Assembly (NCBI GenBank): GCA_029852775.1
Contig: LEKJ01000029.1
Location: 1-56,595 of the forward strand
Direction: 5' to 3'
Length of the DNA stretch: 56,595 nt
DNA from: Pasteurellaceae bacterium LFhippo2
GTDB taxonomy: Bacteria; Pseudomonadota; Gammaproteobacteria; Enterobacterales; Pasteurellaceae
Part shown: in pieces, positions 46,359 to 56,500 of the stretch
How the letters are laid out: each line of letters opens with the position of its first letter
Position numbering within the stretch: position 1 is the first letter of the stretch
Notes under the pieces: model-generated
Told to the model about the DNA's origin: nothing
The model's input: only the letters and a program-made list of their open reading frames with translations
Databases searched by the model: none
Program-made: the position numbers and the translations under genes

Positions 46359-48056
46359 ATGCTCACTCGAATTTTTACTTTTTTTATTACCCTATTTATC
46401 GCGCTTCCTATTAGCGCTGGGCTTTTTGACTCTAAACCTAAATTTTTAAAAGGCGAAGAAGCCTTTATTTTTTCCCATCAACAAACTAACGATAGCCTAC
46501 AACTAAACTGGCAAATCGAAGATGGCTACTATCTATATAAGAAAGAGCTTTCCATTAAAGGCGAAAATCTAGGTATTCCACAATATCCCCAAGCAGAACA
46601 TCATAATGATGAATTTTTTGGAGATGTGGAAATTTATCGTAACCAATTAACTATAAATGTACCTACCCAAGCTAATACAGGCACTGTTGAAGTGCGTTAT
46701 CAAGGTTGTACTAAAGGTTTCTGCTATCCGCCAGAAACAGTGAGCATTGACTTACAATCGGTTGAATTTAGCCAAAAATTTGCAAAAGAGTCACAAAATC
46801 AGAGCGCTTACACTCAAGCTAAATCAGAGCAAGATCAATTAGCAAACCAACTTTCAGATAATGGCTTTTCAGTATTTTGGTTCTTTATCTTAGGCTTGGG
46901 GCTTGCTTTTACGCCTTGCGTACTGCCAATGTTACCACTACTCTCTGCGATTGTTATTGGTAACCAAAACCGCCCTAATACCGCTCGAGCCTTTCTATTA
47001 AGTTTGAGCTATGTGCAAGGTATGGCATTGACTTATACCCTACTCGGCTTGATTGTGGCTGCTATCGGCTTACCATTCCAAATTGCATTACAAAGCCCGC
47101 CGGTGTTAATCACTCTTTCTATACTATTTATAGTTCTGGCAATGTCGATGTTTGGCTTATTTGAAATTCGTCTGCCGCATAGTTGGCAACAGAAATTAAA
47201 TAATTTAAGCCAACAGCAACAAGGCGGTTCTTTTGTTAGTGTATTTATAATGGGGATGATCGCAGGTTTAGTCGCATCGCCTTGCACTTCTGCACCACTT
47301 TCTGGGGCATTGCTGTATGTGGCACAAAGTGGTGATCTACTCACTGGCGGATTAGCCCTTTATCTACTCGCGTTAGGAATGGGGATTCCTTTAATGCTGA
47401 TTACCCTATTTGGTAACAAAATCTTACCAAAATCAGGGAATTGGTTATTAAAAGTCAAAAATATCTTCGGCTTTGTAATGTTGGCTCTGCCGGTTTTCCT
47501 ACTTTCTCGCGTTTTTCCACATTATGAAATGTTGATGTGGTCAATCTTAGCCATTGCGTTTTTAGTATGGCTAGGCTTGCAATTAAAAGGCGATAAAGCG
47601 TGGCAAAGAATCGCAACTATTGTGATTTTGGCAGGTATTGTGGTCTGCGCTAAACCTATTACAGATTTGATTTGGGGCGATAATCAAGCGCAACACACAG
47701 TGCAAACTCAATTTGTGAGAGTAAGCTCACTTACAGAACTTCGCCAAAAACTTGCTGAAAATCCAGATAAAAAAGCGATGTTCGATCTCTATGCGGACTG
47801 GTGTGTGGCTTGTAAAGAGTTTGAAAAATATACCTTTAGCGATCCACAAGTGAAAACACAATTAGATCAAATGCTGATTTTACAAGCAGATATGACCAAA
47901 AACTCTGCTGAAAATGATGAGCTGATGAAAGAGTTTAATGTATTAGGCTTACCTACTATTCTGTTCTTTGATGAGCAAGGGAAGGAAATCAGCAATGCAC
48001 GAATCACTGGCTTTATGCAAGCTGAAGCGTTTTTAAAATGGTTAAAGAATTTATAG
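46359..48056 (+). CDS. dsbD: Thiol:disulfide interchange protein DsbD
   Basis: 565 residues from ATG 46359, which opens a signal peptide (MLTRIFTFFITLFIALPISAG). A TTG five codons upstream (46344) is in frame and better spaced from an AGAGAGGG stretch contributed by the adjacent repeat. Periplasmic N-domain with YQGCTKGFCYPP, eight-span membrane domain with TPCVLPMLPLL and ASPCTSAPLSG cysteines, and C-terminal thioredoxin domain with DWCVACKEFE. It moves electrons from thioredoxin to periplasmic DsbC and others. Confidence 0.95.
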   Translation: MLTRIFTFFITLFIALPISAGLFDSKPKFLKGEEAFIFSHQQTNDSLQLNWQIEDGYYLYKKELSIKGENLGIPQYPQAEHHNDEFFGDVEIYRNQLTINVPTQANTGTVEVRYQGCTKGFCYPPETVSIDLQSVEFSQKFAKESQNQSAYTQAKSEQDQLANQLSDNGFSVFWFFILGLGLAFTPCVLPMLPLLSAIVIGNQNRPNTARAFLLSLSYVQGMALTYTLLGLIVAAIGLPFQIALQSPPVLITLSILFIVLAMSMFGLFEIRLPHSWQQKLNNLSQQQQGGSFVSVFIMGMIAGLVASPCTSAPLSGALLYVAQSGDLLTGGLALYLLALGMGIPLMLITLFGNKILPKSGNWLLKVKNIFGFVMLALPVFLLSRVFPHYEMLMWSILAIAFLVWLGLQLKGDKAWQRIATIVILAGIVVCAKPITDLIWGDNQAQHTVQTQFVRVSSLTELRQKLAENPDKKAMFDLYADWCVACKEFEKYTFSDPQVKTQLDQMLILQADMTKNSAENDELMKEFNVLGLPTILFFDEQGKEISNARITGFMQAEAFLKWLKNL

Positions 48057-48108
48057 ATTAACTCTGTTACAATCGCACAGAATTTTATTCACTTAAAAAG
48101 GAAATAGT

Positions 48109-48372
48109 ATGTTTGTAGAAATTTATGGTCGTTTAAGCTGCCCATATTGCCGTAATGCCAAAGCATTGGCGGAAAAAATGAAAGCAGAATTAGCTGATTT
48201 CGATTTTGAATTTATTGATATGATCGAAAAAGGTATTTCAAAAGAAGATTTAGAACCACGCGTTGGTAAACCGGTTGCAACAGTGCCACAAATTTTCTTA
48301 GATAATCAACATATGGGCGGTTTCTCTGATTTCGCCCCTGTGGTTAAAGAAAAATTCGGTATTGAGCTTTAA
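48109..48372 (+). CDS. grxA: Glutaredoxin 1
   Basis: 87 residues with the redox motif CPYC at residues 11-14, a cis-proline segment ATVPQIFL and the GGFSDF glutathione-binding stretch. It reduces disulfides such as ribonucleotide reductase with glutathione. AAAGGA ribosome site. Followed by its own terminator. Confidence 0.95.
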   Translation: MFVEIYGRLSCPYCRNAKALAEKMKAELADFDFEFIDMIEKGISKEDLEPRVGKPVATVPQIFLDNQHMGGFSDFAPVVKEKFGIEL

Positions 48373-48377
48373 TTTAT

Positions 48378-48403
48378 AAGGTGCGTCCAACGCACCTTTT
48401 GTT
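48378..48403 (+). terminator. Terminator of grxA
   Basis: AAGGTGCGT and its complement around CCA, followed by a T-rich run. Confidence 0.8.
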
Positions 48404-48420
48404 TATCTATTTATATCATA

Positions 48421-49005
48421 ATGAAACAACTCTATCTCGCTTCAAACAGCCCACGCCGTTGGGAATTATTACAAAATCTTGGTTTTGAACTTACTCGTAT
48501 TGGCGGTGAAATTGATGAAACGCCACTTGCCAATGAAATCGCCCGTGATTATTGCCTGCGTATCGCTCTTGAAAAAAATAGCGCAGCACAAGCGGTAAGA
48601 TTAGCGCAAAATCTTACAGATTTACCGATTTTAACCGCAGATACGACAGTTTCAATTGATAACCAGATTTTAGGTAAACCGCAAGATAAAGCCGATGCCT
48701 TTGCGATGTTGCAAAAGCTATCTGGCAGAACTCATCAAGTGTTTACGGCAGTTTGTGTAAGTTACCAAGGTGAGCAATATTCTTATGTACAAACTAGCGA
48801 AGTTGAGTTTAAAGCATTGAGCGATCAAGAAATTTTTGCCTATATCGAAACCAATGAGCCAATGGATAAAGCGGGCTCTTATGGTATTCAAGGCTTAGGC
48901 GGGATCTTTATTAAGAATTTATCAGGTAGCTTTACCGGCGTAATGGGCTTACCCGCTTTTGAAACAACGGAGTTGTTGAAGAAAGTCGGGGTAAAAGTGA
49001 TTTAA
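48421..49005 (+). CDS. Maf-family nucleotide pyrophosphatase (YhdE-like)
   Basis: 194 residues. Maf signature YLASNSPRRWELLQNLGF at the start, ILTADTTVSIDNQILGKP near 77, and the GSYGIQGLGGIFI segment. It hydrolyses non-canonical or dTTP/UTP nucleotides. No clear ribosome site precedes ATG 48421. Codons for AAQAVRLAQNLT contain an uptake signal with a mirrored tail (48588-48616). Its stop abuts the holA stop; the two genes are convergent. Confidence 0.92.
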   Translation: MKQLYLASNSPRRWELLQNLGFELTRIGGEIDETPLANEIARDYCLRIALEKNSAAQAVRLAQNLTDLPILTADTTVSIDNQILGKPQDKADAFAMLQKLSGRTHQVFTAVCVSYQGEQYSYVQTSEVEFKALSDQEIFAYIETNEPMDKAGSYGIQGLGGIFIKNLSGSFTGVMGLPAFETTELLKKVGVKVI

Positions 49006-50034
49006 TCACTGAAACCCAATCCCCAAACGTTCCAATTCATTCCACACATCATCACTAAACTCTTGCTTAACTTTCTTCTCTAGTTCGGCAAGGGTTTGGA
49101 TCAACATATAGAGTTTACGATAAGTTAAGCGATTTACCGCATTTTGATAAAGCCCTTGACGGTTTTGCCAAATCTTCAAGCGGGTAAATTCCGCACGTAA
49201 ATTACCACTGAACAGATACTGATTGCTATTTAAAATCGGTTGAGGTGCACGAGTAATTTCCAGCAGAGTAGCTAGCTCTTTTTGAATAATGCGCAATAGC
49301 ACTACAGGCTGAACTTCTTCATTTTGCAAATGTTTCAAAATGCGTGAGGCACGATTAATTTTGCCATCTAACAAAGCATCAATCCATTGGAATGGGGTAA
49401 ATTGAGCCGATTGTTCCACGATTTCTTTTGCTTGAGGTAATCCAATTTTATGATTAGGAAAACGTAGCTGTAGCATTTGCAAGGTCTGTTTCAAGGCAAG
49501 CAAATTACCTTCGTAGCTATAGCTTAAAAATTGGATCGCATCTTGATCGATTTGCAATTTCATTGCTTTGGCACGATGATACAACCAAGTCGGCATTTTA
49601 CTAATATCAGGTGTTTGGCAATTAACTAGCAATGCGCTGTTTGCAATCGAGGTGAACCACTTCTGTTTTTCCATTGCTTTGGTTAAGCGTGGAATATGTA
49701 AAATAAACAGCAGATCAGGATTAGAAAAGCCAAGTAGATCTGTTAGCTCTTTTTGTTGGCTAGCCGTTGGATTTTCAGGCAGGTTTAAGATCATAATTTG
49801 GCGGGTAAAGAATAACCCACCAGATTGAACTTGATCGAATAGATCGTCCCATTTGGTATCGTTGGCAATGGTGACTTCGAGTTTTTCATCAAACTCTTGT
49901 TTGCGGGCCATTGCCACAATATTATCTTTTGCTTCACCGACTAATAGTAAATCTTGCCCATTTAACAGATAAAATGGGCGAGTACCTTTTTCAAATGAAG
50001 CGATTAATCCTTCTGAGAAAACTTTTTCGATCAT
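49006..50034 (-). CDS. holA: DNA polymerase III delta subunit
   Basis: 342 residues. N-terminal AAA+-like domain lacking a Walker motif (PFYLLNGQDLLLVGEAKDNIV) and the helical clamp-loader collar at the C-terminus. Delta opens the beta clamp. It follows lptE by 6 bases in the conserved order leuS-lptE-holA. It converges on maf with no spacer; the shared GTGATT/AATCAC palindrome contains both stops. Confidence 0.94.
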   Translation of the reverse strand: MIEKVFSEGLIASFEKGTRPFYLLNGQDLLLVGEAKDNIVAMARKQEFDEKLEVTIANDTKWDDLFDQVQSGGLFFTRQIMILNLPENPTASQQKELTDLLGFSNPDLLFILHIPRLTKAMEKQKWFTSIANSALLVNCQTPDISKMPTWLYHRAKAMKLQIDQDAIQFLSYSYEGNLLALKQTLQMLQLRFPNHKIGLPQAKEIVEQSAQFTPFQWIDALLDGKINRASRILKHLQNEEVQPVVLLRIIQKELATLLEITRAPQPILNSNQYLFSGNLRAEFTRLKIWQNRQGLYQNAVNRLTYRKLYMLIQTLAELEKKVKQEFSDDVWNELERLGIGFQ

Positions 50035-50040
50035 TGGGAA

Positions 50041-50541
50041 TTATTGTGCTTTCTGTTTATTAAGCTCAGCTTGTAGACCTGCGACTTTGATCAATAGCTG
50101 GCGAGATGCTTGTTCATACATCTGTTTCATAATACTTTCTTTCTCTTCTGATTTTGCAAGCGCTGCGCGTGAGTCATCAAAGAAAGTACGATGAACAGAA
50201 ACTTCTAATGGGTAAGATGCCTTATTTGGCACTGTAACCGTCGCCTTAACCGTTAAGCTTAAGATCTTTTCCGCTTCACGAGCTTGTTTAAACACAGAGG
50301 CTACTTTTGAAGAGGTTGAGGTTGAGTTTAAGCGTAAGTTTGCCACATCTGCTGATTTTTCCACGATTTTAATATCGCTTAACAGCATCTGTTGGCGCAA
50401 GATACGTGACATATCGCTATATTGATCAGCGCTTTCATAGCTTAATGTGCGTAATTCTTCAGGAAATAGCTCATTGTTTTTGAAATGCCAACCACAAGCG
50501 GTTAGAAACATCACTAATACAAGAGAGAGTTTTTTAATCAT
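50041..50541 (-). CDS. lptE: LPS-assembly lipoprotein LptE
   Basis: 166 residues. Lipoprotein signal peptide with lipobox LTAC (Cys16) and then GWHFKNNELFPEELRTLSYES. LptE plugs the LptD barrel in the outer membrane and helps deliver lipooligosaccharide to the surface. Codons near the lipobox overlap an uptake signal (about 50493-50502). Between leuS and holA, with a palindromic element ahead of it. Confidence 0.92.
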   Translation of the reverse strand: MIKKLSLVLVMFLTACGWHFKNNELFPEELRTLSYESADQYSDMSRILRQQMLLSDIKIVEKSADVANLRLNSTSTSSKVASVFKQAREAEKILSLTVKATVTVPNKASYPLEVSVHRTFFDDSRAALAKSEEKESIMKQMYEQASRQLLIKVAGLQAELNKQKAQ

Positions 50542-50557
50542 AGGATTTTCCCAATTT

Positions 50558-50618
50558 GTAGGGGCGTACTGCGTACGCCCGTTTACAATGTTTGCGGGCG
50601 TACGCAGTACGCCCCTAC
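50558..50618. repeat. Palindromic intergenic element, GTAGGGGCGT family
   Basis: GTAGGGGCGTACTGCGTACG at the left is mirrored by CGTACGCAGTACGCCCCTAC at the right, with each half itself a hairpin and a 15-base centre. It is the closest relative of 6344-6391. It starts 17 bases after the leuS stop and ends the gap to lptE, so it lies inside an operon. Confidence 0.85.
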
Positions 50619-50634
50619 GAAATTATGGTAATAA

Positions 50635-53223
50635 TTAATTCGGCTTAACCGCAAAACTTACCATTTTCAACGGTACATAGATTTCTTTCATAATCTGTAC
50701 GTTTTCAAGGTATTTCACTACATTTTCGTCTGCTTTTGCCGCTGCTTTCACTTCTTCTTCAGTTGCTGTTGCAGGTACAGTGACTTTACCACGCACTTTA
50801 CCGTTTACTTGAACAACGATTAATTTTTCGTCTTCTACCATTGCAGCTTCATCAGCCACAACCCAAGGTGCGAAGTCGATAGTTTGTTCGTTGCCAAGCA
50901 CTTGCCATAATTCGAAACAGATATGCGGAGTGATTGGGTAAAGCATACGGATTACCGCACTTAATGCTTCCGCCATCACCGCTTTATCTTGATCGTTTGC
51001 AAGTGGTGCTTTAGTTAATTTGTTCATCAATTCCATAATCGCTGCGATTGCAGTATTAAAGGTTTGACGACGACCGATATCATCACTCACTTTTGCGATC
51101 GTTTTGTGAACATCGCGACGAAGTTCTTTTTGTTCTTTGCTTAATGCAGCCACATCAATAGCAACGGTTGCTGGTGATTTTTGGTATTCAAATGCTAAGT
51201 TCCATAAACGGGTTAAGAAACGTTTTGCACCTTCTACACCAGACTCTTGCCATTCAAGTGTCATTTCCGCCGGTGAAGCAAACATCATAAATAGACGAAC
51301 TGTGTCGGCGCCATATTTGTCTACCATCTCTTGTGGATCGATACCATTGTTTTTCGATTTAGACATCTTCGTCATACCGCTGTGAACAAGCTCACGACCT
51401 TCTTTATCAAAGGCTTTTAAGATACGACCTTTTTCATCTTTCTCTAAAGTAACTTCTGTTGGTGATACCCAAATACGCTCATTGGTCGGGCTTGTGTAGT
51501 AGAACGCATCTGCTAACACCATACCTTGACAAAGAAGCTTGTCATTTGGCTCATCACTTGTTACTAAACCTGCGTCACGTAACAATTTGTGGAAGAAACG
51601 GAAGTAGAGTAAGTGCATTGTTGCGTGCTCGATACCACCGATATATTGATCCACTGGTAGCCAGTAGTTCGCTTCATCACTGTCTAACATACCTTCGTGG
51701 TATTGTGGACTTGTGTAACGAGCATAGTACCAAGATGACTCCATAAAGGTATCAAAGGTATCCGTTTCTTTTAACGCTGGCTGACCGTTATAGGTTGTTT
51801 TTGCCCACTCAGGATCGGCTTTAATCGGGCTTTGAACACCGTTCATTACCACATCTTCAGGTAAGATTACCGGTAAATCTTGTAACGGAGCTGGAACCAC
51901 ATCACCATTTTCAAGGTTTAGCATTGGGATTGGTGCACCCCAGTAACGTTGGCGAGAAACACCCCAGTCACGTAAACGGTAGTTCACTTGACGTTTACCT
52001 ACGTTTAAGCTCTCTAATTTATCCGCAATACCGTTGAATGCTTTATCGAAATCGCAGCCATCAAATTCTGCTGAGTTGATCAATTTACCGTGTTCAGTAA
52101 ATGCCGCTTTAGTGAAGTCCCATTCAGAACCATCAAGCGGTGCGATTACTTGATTAATTTGCAAATCATATTTTTGTGCGAATTCAAAGTCACGTTGGTC
52201 GTGAGCAGGAACAGCCATTACCGCACCTGTACCATAGTGCATTAATACGAAGTTAGCGACCCAAACTGGTACTTCTTCACCTGTTAATGGGTGAATAGCA
52301 TATAAGCCTGTTGCCATACCTTTCTTTTCCATTGTTGCAATATCAGCTTCAGCAACTTTGGTGTTTTTCGCTTCTTGGATAAATGCCGCTAATTCAGCGT
52401 TGTTTTCTGCTGCGATTGTCGCTAATGGATGCGCAGCTGCTACCGCTACATAGCTCACACCGTAGAATGTATCTGGACGAGTAGTGTAAACAGGTAAAGT
52501 TTGATCGCTGTCTTTGATTTTGAACGTGATTTCCACACCTTCAGAACGACCGATCCAGTTACGTTGCATCGTTTTAACTTGGTCTGGCCATTGTGGAAGA
52601 GTATCTAAACCATTTAATAATTGTTCCGCATAGTCAGTGATTTTGATAAACCATTGTGGGATTTCACGCTGTTCTACAGGTGTATCACAACGCCAGCAAC
52701 AACCTTCATGAACCTGTTCATTTGCAAGAACGGTTTCATCATTCGGACACCAGTTTACTGTTGAAGTCTTACGGTACACTAAACCTCTTTTGTATAACTC
52801 AGTGAAGAACCATTGTTCCCATTTGTAGTATTCTGGGCGGCAAGTCGTTACTTCACGATCCCAGTCAAAACCAAAACCTAACACTTTAAGTTGGTTTTTC
52901 ATATATTCGATATTTTCGTACGTCCATTTTGCTGGAGCGGTTTTATTTTTTACCGCAGCACCTTCCGCTGGTAAACCGAATGCGTCCCAACCCATTGGTT
53001 GTAATACATTTTTACCATTCATACGTTGATAACGAGAAACCACATCACCGATTGTATAGTTACGCACGTGGCCCATATGTAAACGGCCAGATGGGTATGG
53101 GAACATTGATAAACAGTAGTATTTTGGTTTTGTTTCGTCTTTGATTGCTTTGAAAACTTTGTTTTCAGCCCAGAACTGTTGAACCTTCGGTTCAATCTCA
53201 CTTGGACGGTATTGTTCTTGCAT
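50635..53223 (-). CDS. leuS: Leucyl-tRNA synthetase
   Basis: 862 residues, class I. HIGH-type motif [13 protein letters not shown] near 44-56 and KMSKSKNNG near 620, an editing domain in between with TTRPDT, and the anticodon-binding and C-terminal domains. It charges tRNA-Leu. First gene of leuS-lptE-holA. The upstream 294 bases carry no gene. Confidence 0.97.
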   Translation of the reverse strand: MQEQYRPSEIEPKVQQFWAENKVFKAIKDETKPKYYCLSMFPYPSGRLHMGHVRNYTIGDVVSRYQRMNGKNVLQPMGWDAFGLPAEGAAVKNKTAPAKWTYENIEYMKNQLKVLGFGFDWDREVTTCRPEYYKWEQWFFTELYKRGLVYRKTSTVNWCPNDETVLANEQVHEGCCWRCDTPVEQREIPQWFIKITDYAEQLLNGLDTLPQWPDQVKTMQRNWIGRSEGVEITFKIKDSDQTLPVYTTRPDTFYGVSYVAVAAAHPLATIAAENNAELAAFIQEAKNTKVAEADIATMEKKGMATGLYAIHPLTGEEVPVWVANFVLMHYGTGAVMAVPAHDQRDFEFAQKYDLQINQVIAPLDGSEWDFTKAAFTEHGKLINSAEFDGCDFDKAFNGIADKLESLNVGKRQVNYRLRDWGVSRQRYWGAPIPMLNLENGDVVPAPLQDLPVILPEDVVMNGVQSPIKADPEWAKTTYNGQPALKETDTFDTFMESSWYYARYTSPQYHEGMLDSDEANYWLPVDQYIGGIEHATMHLLYFRFFHKLLRDAGLVTSDEPNDKLLCQGMVLADAFYYTSPTNERIWVSPTEVTLEKDEKGRILKAFDKEGRELVHSGMTKMSKSKNNGIDPQEMVDKYGADTVRLFMMFASPAEMTLEWQESGVEGAKRFLTRLWNLAFEYQKSPATVAIDVAALSKEQKELRRDVHKTIAKVSDDIGRRQTFNTAIAAIMELMNKLTKAPLANDQDKAVMAEALSAVIRMLYPITPHICFELWQVLGNEQTIDFAPWVVADEAAMVEDEKLIVVQVNGKVRGKVTVPATATEEEVKAAAKADENVVKYLENVQIMKEIYVPLKMVSFAVKPN

Positions 53224-53517
53224 AGTATATTTCCCTAAAATTTATTTGAAAAAATTGTGGAGTAGAATAGCAAAAATTTGCGTTCTTTTGAATGACAAGC
53301 GGTAGGATTTCAAGGATTTTTTGCAAAAACGCATTATTCTAATTATTTTTGCGATCTCTGTCGAAAAATTATATTTTTTAGATAGACATTCTGAGCTCAA
53401 TTTCAAACTGATGTAGATGAATAATTATGTTTGTTCATCTACATCCAATCAAACATAAAAAATGCTCTGTATCAATAGATACAGAGCATTTTATTCTATA
53501 AAGTCAATATTAGGAGA
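53224..53517. other. Gap between leuS and the trimeric autotransporter
   Basis: No gene was seen. It contains the leuS leader, a uptake signal (ACAAGCGGTAGGATTTC near 53297, followed by TTTTGCAAAA), a 12-bp perfect inverted repeat (GATGTAGATGAA, 53410-53421 and 53434-53445, 12-base loop) and the autotransporter terminator. Confidence 0.6.
53459..53492 (-). terminator. Terminator of the trimeric autotransporter
   Basis: A 15-bp perfect stem built on AAAATGCTCTGTATC with a 4-base loop, followed on the minus strand by T-rich sequence. 26 bases past the stop. Confidence 0.9.
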
Positions 53518-56500
53518 TTACCATTGATAACCCATACTTGCGACTCCGCCTAAATCACCTTGAGTATTAGTGTTAACAGAGAATCTCACTCCGACTTTGC
53601 CATTATCAGACAAGCGAGAATAACCAACTGCAACTGCTCCTTGACCTTTATAACCACTAGCAGCAACAGCTACCATTGATTTACCTGGGATATTTGCATT
53701 GTACAAACCACCTGAAGCCATTGCACCAGCAATACCTGCTCTCAAGTTTTTATCAACTTTATTGATACGATCATGAACCTGACCAAGTCCTTTGTTAAGT
53801 TGATCAACATTCACTGCATCTGTTCCTTTCACGCCTTCTGCGACATTAGTAACACGAGATGGAGCATCTTTTGTACCAACACTTATCTCTCGAACACCAT
53901 CTTTTTCAGATTTGCTTGAAGAAATTGTCACACCATCTTTACCACCAATAGTCACTGTTTCAAAAGTTGGAGTCGAGCTTGTTGCAATGCTAACGGTTCG
54001 AGCATTTTGAACAACATTAATATTGTTACCCGCATCAATAGTCATTGATTGCCCAGCTTTAACTCTACCATTAGGATCAATCACTTTGACCTTACCGCCA
54101 CTCGCATCAGATACTGTAACATCCCAACTTACATTTGCCACTGTTGTACTCAGTTGATCAAGATTGACTGCATCGGTTCCATTCACAGCTTTTGATACGT
54201 TGGTAATGGTAGAGTTATTCATATCAATGCCATTTTTATGAATCGTCGGACCATTATTAATCACAACTTTATTTGTTGTCGTTACATTTGAAATAACATT
54301 ATCAAATGTTGGGCTTTCAGCAATTTTAACAACCAATTCTCCATCAATAACATCAACTCGAATATTATCTGCATTAGCTTTAGCGCTTTCAGATAAGTCT
54401 CCACGCACAGTAACTGTTTTACCCAAAGGAACATTGAATGCTTTAGTAGAGTCATTTCCTACAAAATTGAGTCCTTTATTTTCAAGCTCTTTAAGTTGGC
54501 TAACATTAACTGCATCATAATCATCTATGCCTGCAGCAACATTAGTGATATTTTTACCGCCCGCATTTATGCCATCAAGTGTAATATGAACATCTCCGAC
54601 ATTCACACTATCACCGGTGATTAAGACTTCATCTCCAACAGAAACTTTATTGTTATAAATAGAAACATCATCAATAGTTAAGCTACCTCCTGGAGTGAGA
54701 TTAATATGTTTACCCAATGAGACTTCATAAGTTGCACCAATGTCACCTTCTTTGCCTCCAGTTTTTACTTTCACTTCGATATTCTTATCACCAGTTACTT
54801 TTTCAGCATCAAAACTAATTTTGTAATTAGTGACATTATTATCTTTAGCTTCAGACTCTACTTTTATAAAGTCATTACCACTTGATACTGTTGTTTTTAG
54901 CCCATCCACTTTATAGATTGGATGACCATCTTTTTCATCTTTCGACGGGGTTACTTCAACGTTAGTACCCGCAATAACTTCTGTTGGTAAACCACCATTG
55001 CCTTGTGTACCAGGAGTTCCTGCTTCACCTTTCGGGCCTGGAGCGCCATCTTTACCTGGTGCTCCATCTTTACCTGCAACACCATCTTTCACTGTCGTTG
55101 TTGATTCTGTACCATCTCCATTTTGGATAGTAATGGTATGCGTACCATTTTTATTATCTACAACGCCAACTGTTGGTGAGATACCTGCTGCACCATCTTT
55201 GCCTGGAACGCCGTCTTTACCTGGTGCTCCATCTTTACCTGCAACACCATCTTTCACTGTCGTTGTTGATTCTGTACCATCTCCATTTTGGATAGTTATG
55301 GTATGCGTACCATTTTTGTTATCTACAACGCCAATTGTTGGTGAGATACCTGCTGCACCATCTTTGCCTGGAGCGCCATCTTTACCTGCAACACCATCTT
55401 TCACTGTCGTTGTTGATTCTGTACCATCTCCATTTTGGATAGTTATGGTATGCGTACCATTTTTGTTATCTACAACGCCAACTGTTGGTGAGATACCTGC
55501 TGCACCATCTTTGCCTGGAGCGCCGTCTTTACCTGGTGCCCCGTCTTTACCTGGATCACCTTTATCACCTTTTTCTACTGTAAACTCTTTTCCATCACTA
55601 AATTTAACAGTTGTGCTACCATTCTCACCCTTAACAATTTCTTTAATTGTTACGCCATCAATACCATTTCTACCATTTTCACCCTTTTGAACGGTAGTAC
55701 TAATAGTAATATTTTGACCATCTTGAACTAATTTAACATTATCGCCGGCAATAAATTTAACAGTTTCACCTGCGCTTACTTTAGTGAGAGTACTACTTTC
55801 TGCCTGACCATTCGTTCCAGTAGCTTTATCAACTTTCATATTCCAACCCATTGTGTTTAGGGTTGTAGCTAAGTCACCTGCAGTAACAAATTTATTCAGA
55901 TTGCCATCAATAGGAGTAACAATAGAACCTGGTTTGGTTTGATCTTTAGAAACAATACTTAAAGTCGTATTTGCGACACTGTAAGAAATATTGCCATTAT
56001 CATTGGTTACAATAGTATTTTTGCCATTGATAAAGTTTACTTTTCCATCTTTAGTTGCAGCAATACCGTTTACATTCACATAGTTAAATAACTGTTCACC
56101 AGTGATTACATCAGATGAACCTGCTTTTATCTCTCCATTACTAATATGAGTGATTTTATGTTTAGCTTTATCTTTTGGTTGAATAACTACAGTTTTAGCA
56201 TCAACAGTTGGTACTACATTATTTCCTTTCTTATATGTTTTACTATCTGGATCATAAATTGCTCCAGCCAGTTCATCAGATTTGTAGTATTTACCGTCTC
56301 TACCTTTTACAACAACATCTCCATTTACATCAACATATTCAAATACAGTATTTACTGAAAGATCATAGGTCGTAATACCAGCTTCTGTTGTTGTGCTAGC
56401 CACACTAACAGACTTATCCACCGAACTAACTTTTGTTTCTTTCGCTAGCTGTTTCTTCGCGTCTTCGTTTAAGTCAAACGTCACTTTACCGCTATCACCT

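Noticed and set aside
54998-55690. Plus-strand frame rich in PSLPGAPSLPA
   Set aside because: It is the reverse of the collagen-like cassettes of the minus-strand adhesin and only mirrors their periodicity.
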